Assembly: GCA_024516035.1 (NCBI GenBank)
Contig: CM044957.1
Location: forward strand, 310,001-374,000
Direction: 5' to 3'
Origin: Bactericera cockerelli
Taxonomy: Eukaryota; Arthropoda; Insecta; Hemiptera; Triozidae
Length of the DNA stretch: 64,000 bases
The notes under the pieces were generated by a model. It saw only the letters and a program-made list of their open reading frames with translations, made no database searches and had not been told where the DNA came from. The translations under genes were made by a program, and so were the position numbers. This document shows, in pieces, positions 21,737-32,500 of the stretch; the stretch's first letter is position 1; every line of letters begins with the position of its first letter.

Positions 21737-21885
21737 TGTGTTAATCACTTTTGTGATGTCACAACAACATAAACTCGCTTTATCAAAAATCTTTGCTGAA
21801 CTTGGGACTCGAATGACCGACCTCCAGATTACAAGTCCGCACTCCGCCGCCTTATCGGTCAAGCTACTGAGGTCTGTCAAGTATG
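21737..21885 (-). mobile_element. tRNA-derived SINE (family E)
   Basis: Minus strand: CAGTAGCTTGACCGATAAGG, ACTTGTAATCTGGAGGTCGG, CATTCGAGTCCCAAGTTCAG, then TAAAGCGAGTTTATGTTG and TGTGACATCACAAAAGTGAT. Head and body are both present. Confidence 0.65.
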
Positions 21886-22489
21886 ATAACTGTACAAAAG
21901 CCTCAGTAAGAAACAAATGAAGATAATTTATAATTATACAATAATTTAACCATTTTACGTGACATCTTTCTGAATTTTCAGGTAACACAATAAGTTTCTT
22001 TCTTTACATCACAATATGATACAGGAACACAGGATTTATTGACGATGATGGTAAATAAAATTTAAATTACACGTGATTGAAATTCCATTTTTTGTAATTT
22101 GTAATAATTACTTATTTAATAGTGGTTAAAAATTTATTCATCAGATATGGTATAGGCGATTTTTTATTAACTATACCTATATACTTTAGAATGACATACG
22201 TAAATATAAATAAAAACCACGTAATAAATTCAAATTCATTTTCACTATTTTACTATGAACTTGATGAAAAAACAACCTTAATTTTAAATGTGGTAGAAAG
22301 AGGAATACGTAGTAACTTATGAATACTATATTAGGGTAGGTATTTACTCAACTTTTATTTTTTCACTGTATTCTGAATATCTTTATTATAGCAGTACAAC
22401 GTAGTAGGTAATAGATGTTAATAGGTAATACGGGTATAGGTAATTTCTAATTAATAATAAAAAAAGTTATCATATTTGTTTTAATCAAT
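21886..22489. other. Intergenic, nothing recognised
   Basis: Very AT-rich with TAGGTAATA-type repeats. Short open frames show no conserved features. Confidence 0.5.
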
Positions 22490-22606
22490 TTCCTGATATC
22501 ACAACTACTTGAACTCGTTTTACTAAATATTCGCTGAAACCGGGACTTGAACCACCGACCTCCAGGTTACCATTCCGACGCATTATCCATCAAGCTACTG
22601 ATGTCG
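22490..22606 (-). mobile_element. tRNA-derived SINE (family E)
   Basis: Minus strand: ATCAGTAGCTTGATGGATAA, GGTAACCTGGAGGTCGGTGG, TTCAAGTCCCGGTTTCAGCG, then TAAAACGAGTTCAAGTAGTT and GTGATATCAGG. Confidence 0.65.
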
Positions 22607-22673
22607 GTGACTTTGACCTATAGATGTCTGGACCACGGGCCGTGACAACCTTAACTTTACTAGTTAATAAGTA

Positions 22674-22900
22674 AGCCTCCGTGGTGAAACAGTTGTGACT
22701 ACTGCAAGTAATCCAGAGATCCTAAGTTCGATCAACGGTCTGGGAAGAATTTTCTCACAAAAAAAAATGTTCCCTTCGATGTAAAAAACACGTGAGGCTG
22801 GTGTTTCCGACCCAACCTAGACTGAGTGAGGTTAATGTGGGTAGCTGGTACGATTTCGATTCCCAGATTATGGAGGATTACACCGTCCTGGACAAACTCA
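22674..22900 (+). mobile_element. tRNA-headed SINE with family-B body (family D)
   Basis: Head: GCCTCCGTGGTGAAACAGTT, GTGACTACTGCAAGTAATCC, AGAGATCCTAAGTTCGATC. Body: ACACGTGAGGCTGGTGTTTC, CTGAGTGAGGTTAATGTGGG, TAGCTGGTACGAT, GGAGGATTACACCGTCCTG. The second half is the module shared with the 5S-headed SINEs. Confidence 0.65.
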
Positions 22901-22929
22901 AAAACAGGACCGTAAAACCCAATGGAATC

Positions 22930-23143
22930 AAAAATAATAATATCGTCTTATTTACACTGCTCGATCAGGACTATTAAAGTCCCATTATTCCAGCAGTAAG
23001 CCCAAGGCGCATTATTTTATACGCTGTGTAAAAATTCTAAATGGGAGTATCACTTGTCATGTACCAGCTGGGTTTCGAACCCACGACCTCTGGAATCTCT
23101 GGATTCACAGAGTGCCGCCTTTACCACTGAGTTACCGGAACAG
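22930..23143 (-). mobile_element. tRNA-derived SINE with LINE-like tail (family G)
   Basis: Minus strand: the head CTGTTCCGGTAACTCAGTGG, GGTAAAGGCG, CCAGAGGTCGTGGGTTCGAA, the body GACAAGTGATACTCCCATTT, and a tail with CTTGGGCTTACTGCTGGAAT, AGTGTAAATAAGACGATATT and ATTATT repeats. The tail matches the 3' end of the LINE at 49386-50095 (GGCAGTATAAGTAAGGCGAT). Confidence 0.7.
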
Positions 23144-23589
23144 TGAACAATTGGACATGAGAGGAGTCTCGACATTGGATGGAACTTGGCGTGGCACACT
23201 ACTGCCCGCCCACCTCCACCAGCAGAAAATAGAACGAGTAAGTCGACTTACGAAAACTCTTTGCAAGCTCAATTAAAACTTTAATTAGTCGTTCAAAAAG
23301 TATTTAAAAGCTCCAAAGTGTTCTCTCCGCTTGCAAGTTGATGATGAGGAAAATGAAAGCACTGGCACTCAGCTCGACTTTTTTATTCTAATTCCATCTA
23401 AACTTCTGATGAAGGCACTTAGTAATTATCCTATATGTGCAATTTCGTCGCTGGGGATTCTTATGATTCGAACGAACCTACGCTCAACTTTATTCCAAAG
23501 TGGAGAGAGAGGTTCTCAGAAGAGCGCTTTGTATGTGTCTTCTCAAACTTGTTTTTTTTTCGGAATTTGGTAATTATTTTTCTCCAAAT

Positions 23590-23791
23590 AGTAATAATAA
23601 AAATAATATCGCTTTATTTATACTGGACATTAGGACTATTAAGCCCCATTATTCCAGCAGTAAGCTCAAGACTCATTATTATGTGGTAAAAGTCCCAAAT
23701 GGGAGGATAACTTGTCATGTCCCGGCTAGGTTTCGAACCCCGACCTTTGGAATCTCTAGATTCACAGAGTGCCACTGAACTACCGGGACAG
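23590..23791 (-). mobile_element. tRNA-derived SINE (family G)
   Basis: Second reverse copy: head CTGTCCCGGTAGTTCAGTGG, AGGTCGGGGTTCGAAACC, body GACATGACAAGTTATCCTCC and tail AGTATAAATAAAGCGATATT followed by ATT repeats. Lies in tandem with the copy at 22930 but separated by ~450 bp of unrelated sequence. Confidence 0.7.
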
Positions 23792-23987
23792 AGAAGACAT
23801 TTATGTTTTTTTTTTCCTTCAGAATTTAGTAAGTCAAGTTAAGTTAAATTTGAAGAGACAGATTAAAGAAATGAGCTTTTATATTCATTGTTTTTACCAT
23901 GAGATTTTATTATTCTAACCCTAATTTTCATGAGTTGTGTTTCTTTTTTTTCTGTCTTTTTTCCTGCTTCTACATGATTTTAATTGT

Positions 23988-24258
23988 AAGAGCGCGTGAT
24001 TAGATCAGTGATTAAGCTCTCGCCTGCCATAAGAAAGGTCCCGGGTTCAAACCTCCAAGCTGAAAAAAAATTGTAATGTTTAATTTGGTTACAAATGTTT
24101 GATGTTTGTAAGGGATACCTTCCGGTGCGCTCGCGTTAACAGAGCAGCTAAATGGGAAGTTTTGTGTCAGCTCTCACCCATCAGAGAGGATACATGCTAC
24201 AACACAGACCACAAGCGTCTACAGTATCATAGCTACGAAATAAAAAATGTTGTGAATG
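23988..24258 (+). mobile_element. tRNA-derived SINE (family C)
   Basis: Head AGAGCGCGTGATTAGATCAG, CTCGCCTGCCATAAG, GGGTTCAAACCTCC. Body GGATACCTTCCGGTGCGCTC, GGGAAGTTTTGTGTC, ACACAGACCACAAGCGTCTA. It lacks a short segment near GGCATACTACGGGATGGG present in 8299. Confidence 0.7.
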
Positions 24259-24680
24259 ATTTCTAATTATGTATTATGTTCTATATAAAGTGCATACTTC
24301 ACATCCACTGATTTAGAAATCTTCAATAATATAGATACAAAATATAGATTTAGAAATTAATATAAACTGTAGGTATAAAAATTGCACATCCACTAATTTC
24401 TAAATATGTATTATGTTCTATTAAAGTGCATACTGACATACACTGATTTAGAAATCTTCAGTAGGTACTATAGATACAAAACATAGATTTAGAAATGAAT
24501 ATAAAGTGTAGGTATAGGTATTGCACATCCACTAATTTCTAAATACATATGTATTACGTTCTATATAAAGTGCATACTTCAGATCCACTGATTTAAAAAT
24601 CTTCAGTACTATAAATACAAAACATAGATTAAGGAATTAATATAAAGTTTATAGGTATTGCACATCCACTGATTTCTAAC
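24250..24680 (+). repeat. Tandem repeat, ~135-141-bp unit, three copies
   Basis: Units start near 24259, 24400 and 24536 and share TGTATTATGTTCTATATAAA, GTGCATACT, CCACTGATTTAGAAATCTTC, ACAAAACATAGATTTAGAAA and TTGCACATCCACTAATTTC. No coding signal. Confidence 0.8.
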
Positions 24681-25278
24681 TTTGTATAGGTATTGTAGAA
24701 ATATTTTGTATAACTACATAATACAATAATATCTATTATAAGCATTACATACTTAATATGTATGTATATTGTATATGGCATTGAAAACAACATAAGATCC
24801 ACCTTTTCTCTGTACACACATAAATACTGATAGGTAAATATCATAACAAGCTATTTATTTTGCTATTTTCACATTAGCCTGAAATAAATCCATTAGGTTC
24901 GAAATTAAAAATTGCAATAAAATGCACAACGGCTCTCTCCACCGCTCAAAAATTGGTAAAAAATGACCTCCCAAATTTTTCATGCATTAAATGATCTGTT
25001 AAATTTTTCGGAAAAATTTCCATGATGAAAAATTTCGCTAGGATAATGTGCAGGCAAAAAACGCAAAAAGCTGTTAATAGAAAAATAAAGTGACGAGAGT
25101 GATGGACACTTTTTGCCAGGGCAGGGGGTGAACACATTAATTTGGGGTTCTGTCAAAATGAGCCGTGGTATGAGAAATAATAACATAAATAATTGTATTT
25201 CAATGAGTAGATACGTTTCTGCATAGGTGGAATAAAAGGTAACTTTAAACGATCCTAAAAAATATGATACCTAAAGGT
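24681..25278. other. Intergenic, nothing recognised
   Basis: AT-rich with ATATGTATGTATATTG-type simple sequence. No gene or element end recognised. Confidence 0.5.
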
Positions 25279-25860
25279 ATCCGTCCCGGTAGCTCAGTGG
25301 TCAAGGCAAGCGTCTGTCTTGTACTCTGGAGGCGAAAGTAATGCAGTAGAACCTCGATTATTCGGATTAATGTCTGCTGGGGGTATTCCGGATAATCGAG
25401 GTCCCATATAAAAGTCCGGATAATCAAGAGGACCTAAAAAATCCACCAAAAGATAAAGAAGAGTTTTGATATTTTGTAAAAACAGATGTATGAATTTTGA
25501 TATCTTTTATTATAAGAAGAAGATGACTATAAAATGAACATACATAAAAAGTATACTACTCAGATCAGCGTTTATATTAATATATTATAATAATAATAAT
25601 ATGTATGACCTATTCAACAGAGTGTTTTTTTTTATCAGAATTTTTTGAATCCGGATAATCGAGATTCTACTATAGACAAATTCTATATCACAAGTCATTG
25701 TTAAGTGTTGGATTTCCCTATCTTACACAGTACCTACGCAATCCGTGACTTAGCACCACAGAGGTATTACAAAAAGCGTCTATTAATTCCACCCTAGATG
25801 TCACCGGTTTTGAAATTCAGCCAGGACATGACAAGTTATCCTCAAATTTGGTATATGAAC
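25279..25860 (+). mobile_element. SINE family G copy split by later insertions
   Basis: The head GTCCCGGTAGCTCAGTGGTC, AAGGCAAGCGTCTG lies at 25283-25320. The family body word CCAGGACATGACAAGTTATC, CTC resumes near 25830. The ~480 bp between includes the pogo-like MITE at 25344-25674 and a further ~130 bp I cannot assign. Confidence 0.5.
25344..25674. mobile_element. pogo/Tigger-like MITE
   Basis: Left end CAGTAGAACCTCGATTATTC, GGATT. Right end AATCCGGATAATCGAGATTC, TACTA, an imperfect inverted repeat of ~25 bp of the kind found at pogo/Tigger element ends. A second internal copy of CCGGATAATCGAGGT lies near the left end. No transposase. Target duplication not clear. Confidence 0.65.
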
Positions 25861-25903
25861 ATAAAACCAAACACAGTCATGTCATGGTAGATAGTAGATA
25901 CAG

Positions 25904-26070
25904 AATCTCCGCAGCTCAGTGGTTAAGAGCATTGGTTACTGACCCGGAGGTTGTGGTTTCGAAACTCGGCCGGAGCGGAATTTTTTAGAATTAATTGCGT
26001 GTAAAGGTCTAAAGGTACAGTGCCTCGAAGTAATGCGAAAGCTGTTCCGGGGCACAATTACCTGTTCTAA
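25904..26070 (+). mobile_element. tRNA-derived SINE (family A)
   Basis: Head CTCCGCAGCTCAGTGGTTAA, GAGCATTGGTTACTGACCCG, GGTTTCGAAACTCGGCCGGA. Body AAGTAATGCGAAAGCTGTTC, CGGGGCAC, with an A-rich end. Confidence 0.75.
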
Positions 26071-26175
26071 AAAAATAAAAGCTACAAAACCATGGTCTAC
26101 AGGATTCTACTGAAAGTTTTTATTGGTACGGAACTCTTGACCAACACATTTGCTAGAATACCTAGGTGTTGTGGA

Positions 26176-26225
26176 AGGGGGGGGGGGGGGGGGAGAGACA
26201 GGGAGGGAGAGAGAGAGAGGGAGGG
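26176..26225. repeat. Poly(G)/GA microsatellite
   Basis: A run of about 18 G followed by GAGAGACAGGGAGGGAGAGA. Simple sequence only. Confidence 0.85.
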
Positions 26226-26439
26226 GCACTTGCTGATAATGGCAAAAACAATTATTGACAGCAAAAAATAAAATGTACATACGTTCCCGGAATTCGCAAT
26301 GAGGACCGTAATGTTTTCAGACATTTCATCACACCATCGCCATAGTATACAGGACTGATATGGCCGATATTCAAACATTGTGAGGTGAATATTCAATAGA
26401 GGTCACTAATTTAAAATATAATACTAAGAATTACAATAA

Positions 26440-26617
26440 TGATAACACTCTTTAGTGGAAGGTAACCACCAGGCGAGGTTAATACTCAAAGCATTATTAT
26501 GTGGTCACAAACTCAAATTAATGAGAAAATTCATGCACTGGGCGGGATTCGAACCAACGGATACCTACGCTACCTGGATTTCTCGACTAGCGCTTTAACC
26601 ACTTGACTACCAGTGGA
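26440..26617 (-). mobile_element. tRNA-derived SINE (family F)
   Basis: Minus-strand head ACTGGTAGTCAAGTGGTTAA, AGCGCTAGTCGAGAAATCC, GTTGGTTCGAATCCCGCCCA. Body GAGTTTGTGACCACATAATA and tail AACCTCGCCTGGTGGTTACC, TTCCACTAAAGAGTGTTATC. Confidence 0.75.
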
Positions 26618-26644
26618 AATTTGTGTTATCATAAAAAATAATGT

Positions 26645-26712
26645 TCTTTAGACTCGAACCTCCGACCTTAATATTACGAGCCCACTGCCTTACCAATCGA
26701 GCGACTGCGAAG
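26645..26712 (-). repeat. SINE head fragment (family E)
   Basis: Minus strand: AGTCGCTCGATTGGTAAGGC, AGTGGGCTCGTAATATTAAG, GTCGGAGGTTCGAGTC. Head only. Confidence 0.5.
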
Positions 26713-27357
26713 CATCAAGCTCGTCGGGAGGCGAGTGCTCGTCAAGTAGCGCCAGCGAAACGGCCTATATTAACACGAAACAGAGTTTATATGTACCTCT
26801 TTTTTTTTATTGTTTTCACCCCATTCCCGCTAACTTTTAGCAATTTTTATTTCAAATTGGTATGTAGAAGCGAAAATAGATTAAGTTTCACGAAAGCGCG
26901 AGGTTACTACACATAAACTTCAGAACAGAACTGTGCAGTACTCAAGTAGGTGGTTCTGTAACTATTCAACATTGTTCTTTCAAGAGTATTGTTTTGTTGT
27001 GTAGCTATTTTTTTGGTTAGATTCTCAATATACCAAATCGAAGTTTGCTCAAGGGTGTTGTTGTGAGGCTATTATTTAAATTGAATTCCTTCAAACATAA
27101 AAAATGGATGATGTTTTTGACATCAGTTCTTTTTAATCATTCCAACACTTGACGACTATTTTCACACGAAGTGTTTTTTGGGGTATCTTGAACATTAAAC
27201 TTTTCTGAAGCAAAAATGTCAACAGTTAAGAACTCGCGTAGAGTATAGTACGGTCAATTAGGCGTGTTTATTAAGGACAACAGCCCCGTGACGCTGCCTA
27301 CGAAGGAAGTTAAGTACATAAGGTACAGCGAAATAATTTATGTACCTACAATTTATA
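26713..27357. other. Intergenic flank of the errantivirus
   Basis: No gene recognised. The TACA at 27358-27361 is the left target-site duplication of the element that follows. Confidence 0.5.
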
Positions 27358-27361
27358 TACA

Positions 27362-27765
27362 AAATGCAGGTACGTAAAGTACGCTGCTAAAAATATATAA
27401 AATAATTTAATTGTTCGAATAACTTTATTCATCAAAGGTTCTAAGTTGGAATTTAATCAACAAGATTTAGATGACAACTTATCCGATATTCGCTCGGATT
27501 TGTAGATTTGATTTTAATAATAGACACTGGAAAGAAGTTGAGGTAAATAACAATCACAAATAGATTAAGTAGAATTAAAAAGAAATACTTTATTAATTAT
27601 TTAAAATGACACTTATAAATTAAGTACAAATTAGAATTACGAGGAAGTGCGCGATGCACTGTCCTACGTTCAAACTCAAGATCGACTGACTGAGCTTATG
27701 CTGAACTCAGTGATGGAATCTACTGAGTGTGAATCAGCAAGATCAGCAGGATCGGGCTGATTACT
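27362..27765 (-). repeat. Errantivirus 3' LTR (404 bp)
   Basis: On the minus strand it starts AGTAATCAGCCCGATCCTGC and ends ACTTTACGTACCTGCATTT. The AGT start is usual for errantivirus LTRs. A polyadenylation-like AATAAAG lies at about 27587-27593. Compared with the 5' LTR it lacks one 33-bp unit near its downstream end. No other difference was noticed. Confidence 0.95.
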
Positions 27766-27775
27766 CCTCCCTCCT
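27766..27775 (-). other. Polypurine tract
   Basis: AGGAGGGAGG on the minus strand, directly upstream of the 3' LTR start. This is the expected primer for plus-strand DNA synthesis. Confidence 0.85.
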
Positions 27776-27817
27776 AAAATTTTGGCCCCGCCAAAAAGGT
27801 TAAAAATTAGGCCAAGA

Positions 27818-29501
27818 TTATATTTTGGCTTCCCCAGGTAACATTATTCCTTTACTGGGTAATGAGTTTACATTTATATCTGCTGTAGGTTGATCTACAG
27901 GTATTGAGGGTGGAGATAAGAAACTTAAGTCAAGTTGTTTATTTTTTCTTACAAAGTAACATAAAATAAAATTGAAAATAATGAAAAGACATAAAACTAA
28001 ACTTATAACTAAGTAAAAAGAATTATTATTATTTACAATGTCAGTGATATTGTTTAGAGGTGTATCCTCTAATTTTAGAGTTTTAGTTTTTAGTTTTGAA
28101 TTTGAATTCTTATAGTTGGAAAGTTTTAGATTGACATTCGTTTGTATAAGAGGTTTTCCAACTGTATGTTCTTTGAATGATAGTTCATTGTTTTTGTATG
28201 AAACTTTGCAAGGTTCACTATCTATTAGATAAATTCCTCTAATATTTTCTATTTCAGTATTTTGATTGCAAAAAAATGTTAAAGAATCTTGTGATTCAAA
28301 AAGTATTAAGAATTGATTTGTTTCTGGTATTAATTCTATCTTATTTCCTTCTAGTTCAAGTTTCATGAGTTCACAACTAATGGTTTCCTTCTTAAATAAT
28401 ATTTCATTTTCACAATTGGTATCGGTAGTGCTAATAAGATAAGAAGGGCATTGGTAAGGTTTGTTTGGGATACAACTTTCAGATAAAGGTTTTATAATAT
28501 CATTTGATTTTAAAATGTACTTAGATCTAGGGATTATGGTAGCTAATGTTGATTCTACATAAGTTGGAATTGGAAGAAGATAGTAAAGGTCAAAATTAAT
28601 GTTGAAATTAATAGGTAGGGAAAGTAAATAAATGATCCTTGTTTCTTCTATTTGACAATTTACTTCTATAAGTTTTTCAAAGTTAAATATATTTTGGTAT
28701 GTTAAATCGATTGGTAATTCGTGGTTATAAAATCTTGATATCTTCTCTAGTTCATTAAATAGTTCGGTTGGTGTAATAATGCTAGGGTGTAGGGTTTTCA
28801 ATTTGCAAAAGGTTAGAGAGTTTTCTATATCTTGGAGTACACTTAATATGGAGTTGTAAATAATAATTAACTGATTATAAATATCTTTTGCAAATAGTGT
28901 GTCTGTTTTATCCAATGCTTTCTGTGTGATAGTAAAGAGTTGATCAATGCGTGTGTTCAAGGTGTTTTCGTTATGTATTATATTTTGTACAGTTTTATTG
29001 AAATTTTGAATTACTTGGTCGTTCAGACTATACTGTAGGTTAATTTGATTTTTTAGGAGTCCTTGGTTTGTTTCCAAGTGGGTTAAAATTTTGTTAATAT
29101 GTTCTCCATCAGTTTCATCGAGGTTTCCTGTTAATAGTTTAATAGTTGCACCTAAGTTGTTGAAATATGCTCTACGATTTCGTTTTTTGGGTTTTGTAGG
29201 ATGAATACTATCAAGTTTGTCTTGGATCAGGCTTCGAATGTGGAATGTATTTTTTTTATAGTTGTCCAGATCTTCGGGATAAAATGTACTGTTACCAAGA
29301 TGTGAGTTGAGATCATAATGGTGAGAGTCTAATTTTTGTAATTCCTGGTAAAGTGGCTCTAAGTCGTAATAATGTAAAAAGTTATGGGTCGTCCGTTGAA
29401 GCCTTGCGGGTCCCAAGTTTATCGGGAGAATGCCTGGATTTTGAGTTATGTTGGTTATTGAGTTTCTGCTGTCGGCGAAGGCGAAGACGAAGCAAAGGGA
29501 T
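27818..29501 (-). CDS. env: env, errantivirus envelope (baculovirus-F-like fusion protein)
   Basis: Membrane fusion glycoprotein expected on particles of the element. Numbering from the non-ATG leucine codon at 29414-29416 (532 residues to the stop), a basic furin-type site KKRNRR lies at about 77-82 and is followed directly by a hydrophobic/glycine segment, the arrangement seen in insect errantivirus Env and baculovirus F proteins. A membrane span sits at about 466-489 with a ~43-residue cytoplasmic tail. The frame is open upstream to 29518 without an ATG. Just past a TTTCAG splice-acceptor-like sequence (29502-29507) it encodes a hydrophobic stretch (CFVFAFA) that could be the signal peptide. 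I therefore place the exon start at 29501 and infer that env is made from a spliced mRNA, as in gypsy. It overlaps the end of pol by 47 nt. No stop or frameshift is seen. Confidence 0.85.
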
Positions 29502-32500
29502 CTGAAACATTTATTATTTTACTGTAAGCTCTTGTAATGGGTCTTTTTATGTTAGACAAGTGTATTTTTTGGGCTGTATTTTGATGGGTGGGTTTGATAT
29601 TTGCAGTTTTCAGATTTTTATCAATAGTTGAAATTTCTTCTTTCTTGTACTTGTTTTTAGTTTTTGATTGTTTTTGCTTGTTGGCTACCATAACTGTGGG
29701 TGGTATATCCGGTAGGTCTTCCCTAGTTTTGTTAATTTTTTCGATTACTTTTTCTTTGTTAGTTTTTAGTTTTTCATTTATATTTCGGTACATAAGCTTG
29801 GCTTTTTCTTTGTGGTCATGGATATAGTTTGTGAGAATTTGATGTTCAAGATCAAGATTGAATGGATCCGTATTGTCGACATGGCCGTTGATTATATTGA
29901 TAGGTTTCATATTTGTAGCGGAATGAATTGTATTGTTATACGCCAAAACAGCGTATAAAACTTTAGTTTTAATATCGTCACTTTTATATATCTGTTGATT
30001 ATTGAAAAGACGAATGTGTTCAATCAAGGTGGAATGGAACCTTTCGATCATTCCATTGGATTCAGGGTGTTGACTACTGATGAAGTGAAGTTGCACTTTA
30101 TGTAATGCAAGAAGTTCTTTTATAACTGCATTTTTGAATTCTCCTCCGTTATCGGAGATGATGGTTTGTGGTACGCCATGATGACTGAAGTACTGGATGA
30201 GTTTGTCTGCTACAATTATTGCTTGGGCAGATGGCAAAGGGTAGGCTTGTGCATACTTAGAGAAGGCGTCAATAATTGTTAGAAATTTTGTGCTCTCTAG
30301 GGAAACGCTGTCAATGTGTAGTATTTGAAAGGGTTTGATGGGTGTTGGAGTTAAATTAAATTTAAGTTTCAAGGGGTGTCTGTCATATTTTGATAGTTGA
30401 CATGGCTCGCAGTTGTTGATATATTCTTGGACTGTTTTCCTTATGTTAGGCCAGTAGTATGTTCTTCTAATTATTTTTTCAACTTCGTCCATACCTCTGT
30501 GGTTTGATATTCCTTCGTGAATGTTTTTCACTATGTTTTGTTGTTCGTCTTGGTTCTCAATGTCGGTCAGGTATTGCGTGCATTTGATTAGATTATATCC
30601 TGAGTCCGGGTAGTATGTTTGTAAAATTCTAGAGAATCTTTCATAAAGTTGTTCAAAGGGGCTCCGGTGGAAGTAGAGGTGATATGGAACTTTGGGGGCA
30701 ATAAAAGCGTCAATGAAATCTTTAATTTGGTTTTCCCAGTTGTTGTGAGAGAATTGAACGAAAATTCGTTGTTTGTTTCCGTGTAAAACTTTAATTTTAA
30801 GGTCAGCTCTTTCGAAGTTGACTTCAGTGATTATAAGTTGGTTTAATCCAACATTTACGGGTCCATCTTTGATTGGTATGCCGATGATGGGGTGTTCTGC
30901 ACTTGTGTGTATGGTGGCATTTGTGTCATCAAAATCTAAGTCTTCTAGATTTATTTGTTCTTCTGGATTGAGTAGAGCTTCTAAAGGTATCTCGTTTATG
31001 TTGAAGTCGTCACGATCATTTTCTGCAGGTTCGACAGCAGTAGATTGAGTTTCGTCATTGTATTCGTGGCTAGGTCCTGGTGTTATTGAATTTGTGTTTA
31101 TTTCCACTCTAGATAGAGCGTCTGCATTTCCATTGAGTACTCCTTTCTTGTATTCTATTTTATAGTCGAATTCTTCAAGTTTCAAGCGCCATCTGACGAG
31201 CTTGGAATTGGGTTCTTTTAAATTAAATAACCACTGCAAGGGTTTGTGGTCCGTCACAATGGTGAATTGGCGGCCATACAAGTAGGGTCTAAAATATTTT
31301 GTGGCCCACACTATTGCGAGGAGCTCTTTTTCAATAGTTGAATAGACGGATTCGCTTTGGTTGAGGGTGCGGCTTGCGTATGCAACAGGAAGATCGGAAC
31401 CTAATTTACCTTGGGAGAGAATGGCACCAATAGCGTAGTTACTAGCATCTGTTGTTAGAATAAAGGGTTTGTCAAAGTCGGGATACTGTAGTATAGGATC
31501 ATTTAGTAAGAGATTCTTACATATTTCAAAGCTATCTTTAAAGTCTTTGTCATGAATGTTGATTTTTGCGCCTTTTTTAAGTCTTAAGGTCAATGGTTTG
31601 GTGAGTTTTGCAAAGTCTTTTATGAATTTCCTATAATAGCCAAGTAGTCCTAGGAAGCTTTTAATTTTCTTTGTAGTATTTGGGATGGGGAATTGTTGAA
31701 TTGCTTTGATTTTACTGGGGTTGGGTTTGATTCCTTCGGGTGTGATGATATGGCCTAGGTATGAAACTTCTTTACATAAAAACTCTGATTTATCTAATTG
31801 TATTTTTAGGTTAAATTGTCTTAATCGGTCAAATACTTTGCGGATATTTACAAGATGTTCAAAGAGGCTAGTTGAGAATATTATTATGTCATCTAAATAA
31901 ACTAGACAGTTAACGTTTATTAAACCGCGTAAGATGTTGTCCATTGTTCGCTGGAATGTTGCTGGAGCGTTGCGTAAGCCGAAGGGCATACGAAGAAATT
32001 CCCAATGTCCGGAGTCGCTGGAGAATGCTGTTTTAGGGATGCTGTTTTCGTCGACTTCAATTTGATGAAATCCACTTGCTAAGTCCAGAGTTGTAAAGTA
32101 TTGACAACGACCAAGTTTGTCAAGGAGGTCATCAATGTTGGGAAGGGGATATTTATCTGCTACTGTCCGTTCGTTAAGTTTACGGTAGTCGACGACAATG
32201 CGCCATTTCTTTTTTCCGCTTGCGTCAGGTTTTTTGGGCACAACCCAGATGGGGGAGGTCCATGGTGAATGTGAAGGACGTATGATGTTTTGGTCTAGCA
32301 TCTTTTGAATTTGGGCTCGAACTTCCTCTCTGTGGATGGGAGGGTACCTGTATGTTTTTGTGTGGATGGGAGTGTCGTCCATAGTGATGATTTTATGTTT
32401 AACTTGATTGGTGAAAGAAAGGGGGACGTGTTCCATGTGAAAGATGTCGGAATATTCCATGATGATTTTCTCAAGTTGCAATTTTTCTTCTTCGTTAAGG

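Noticed and set aside
29414..29416. Start of env at this TTG codon
   Set aside because: Not an ATG, and the frame continues upstream through a signal-peptide-like stretch, so a spliced start near 29501 is more likely.
29588..29827. Plus-strand frames inside the errantivirus (also 30773, 31706, 32305, 33107, 33468, 33673)
   Set aside because: Antisense shadows of gag/pol, lacking motifs.
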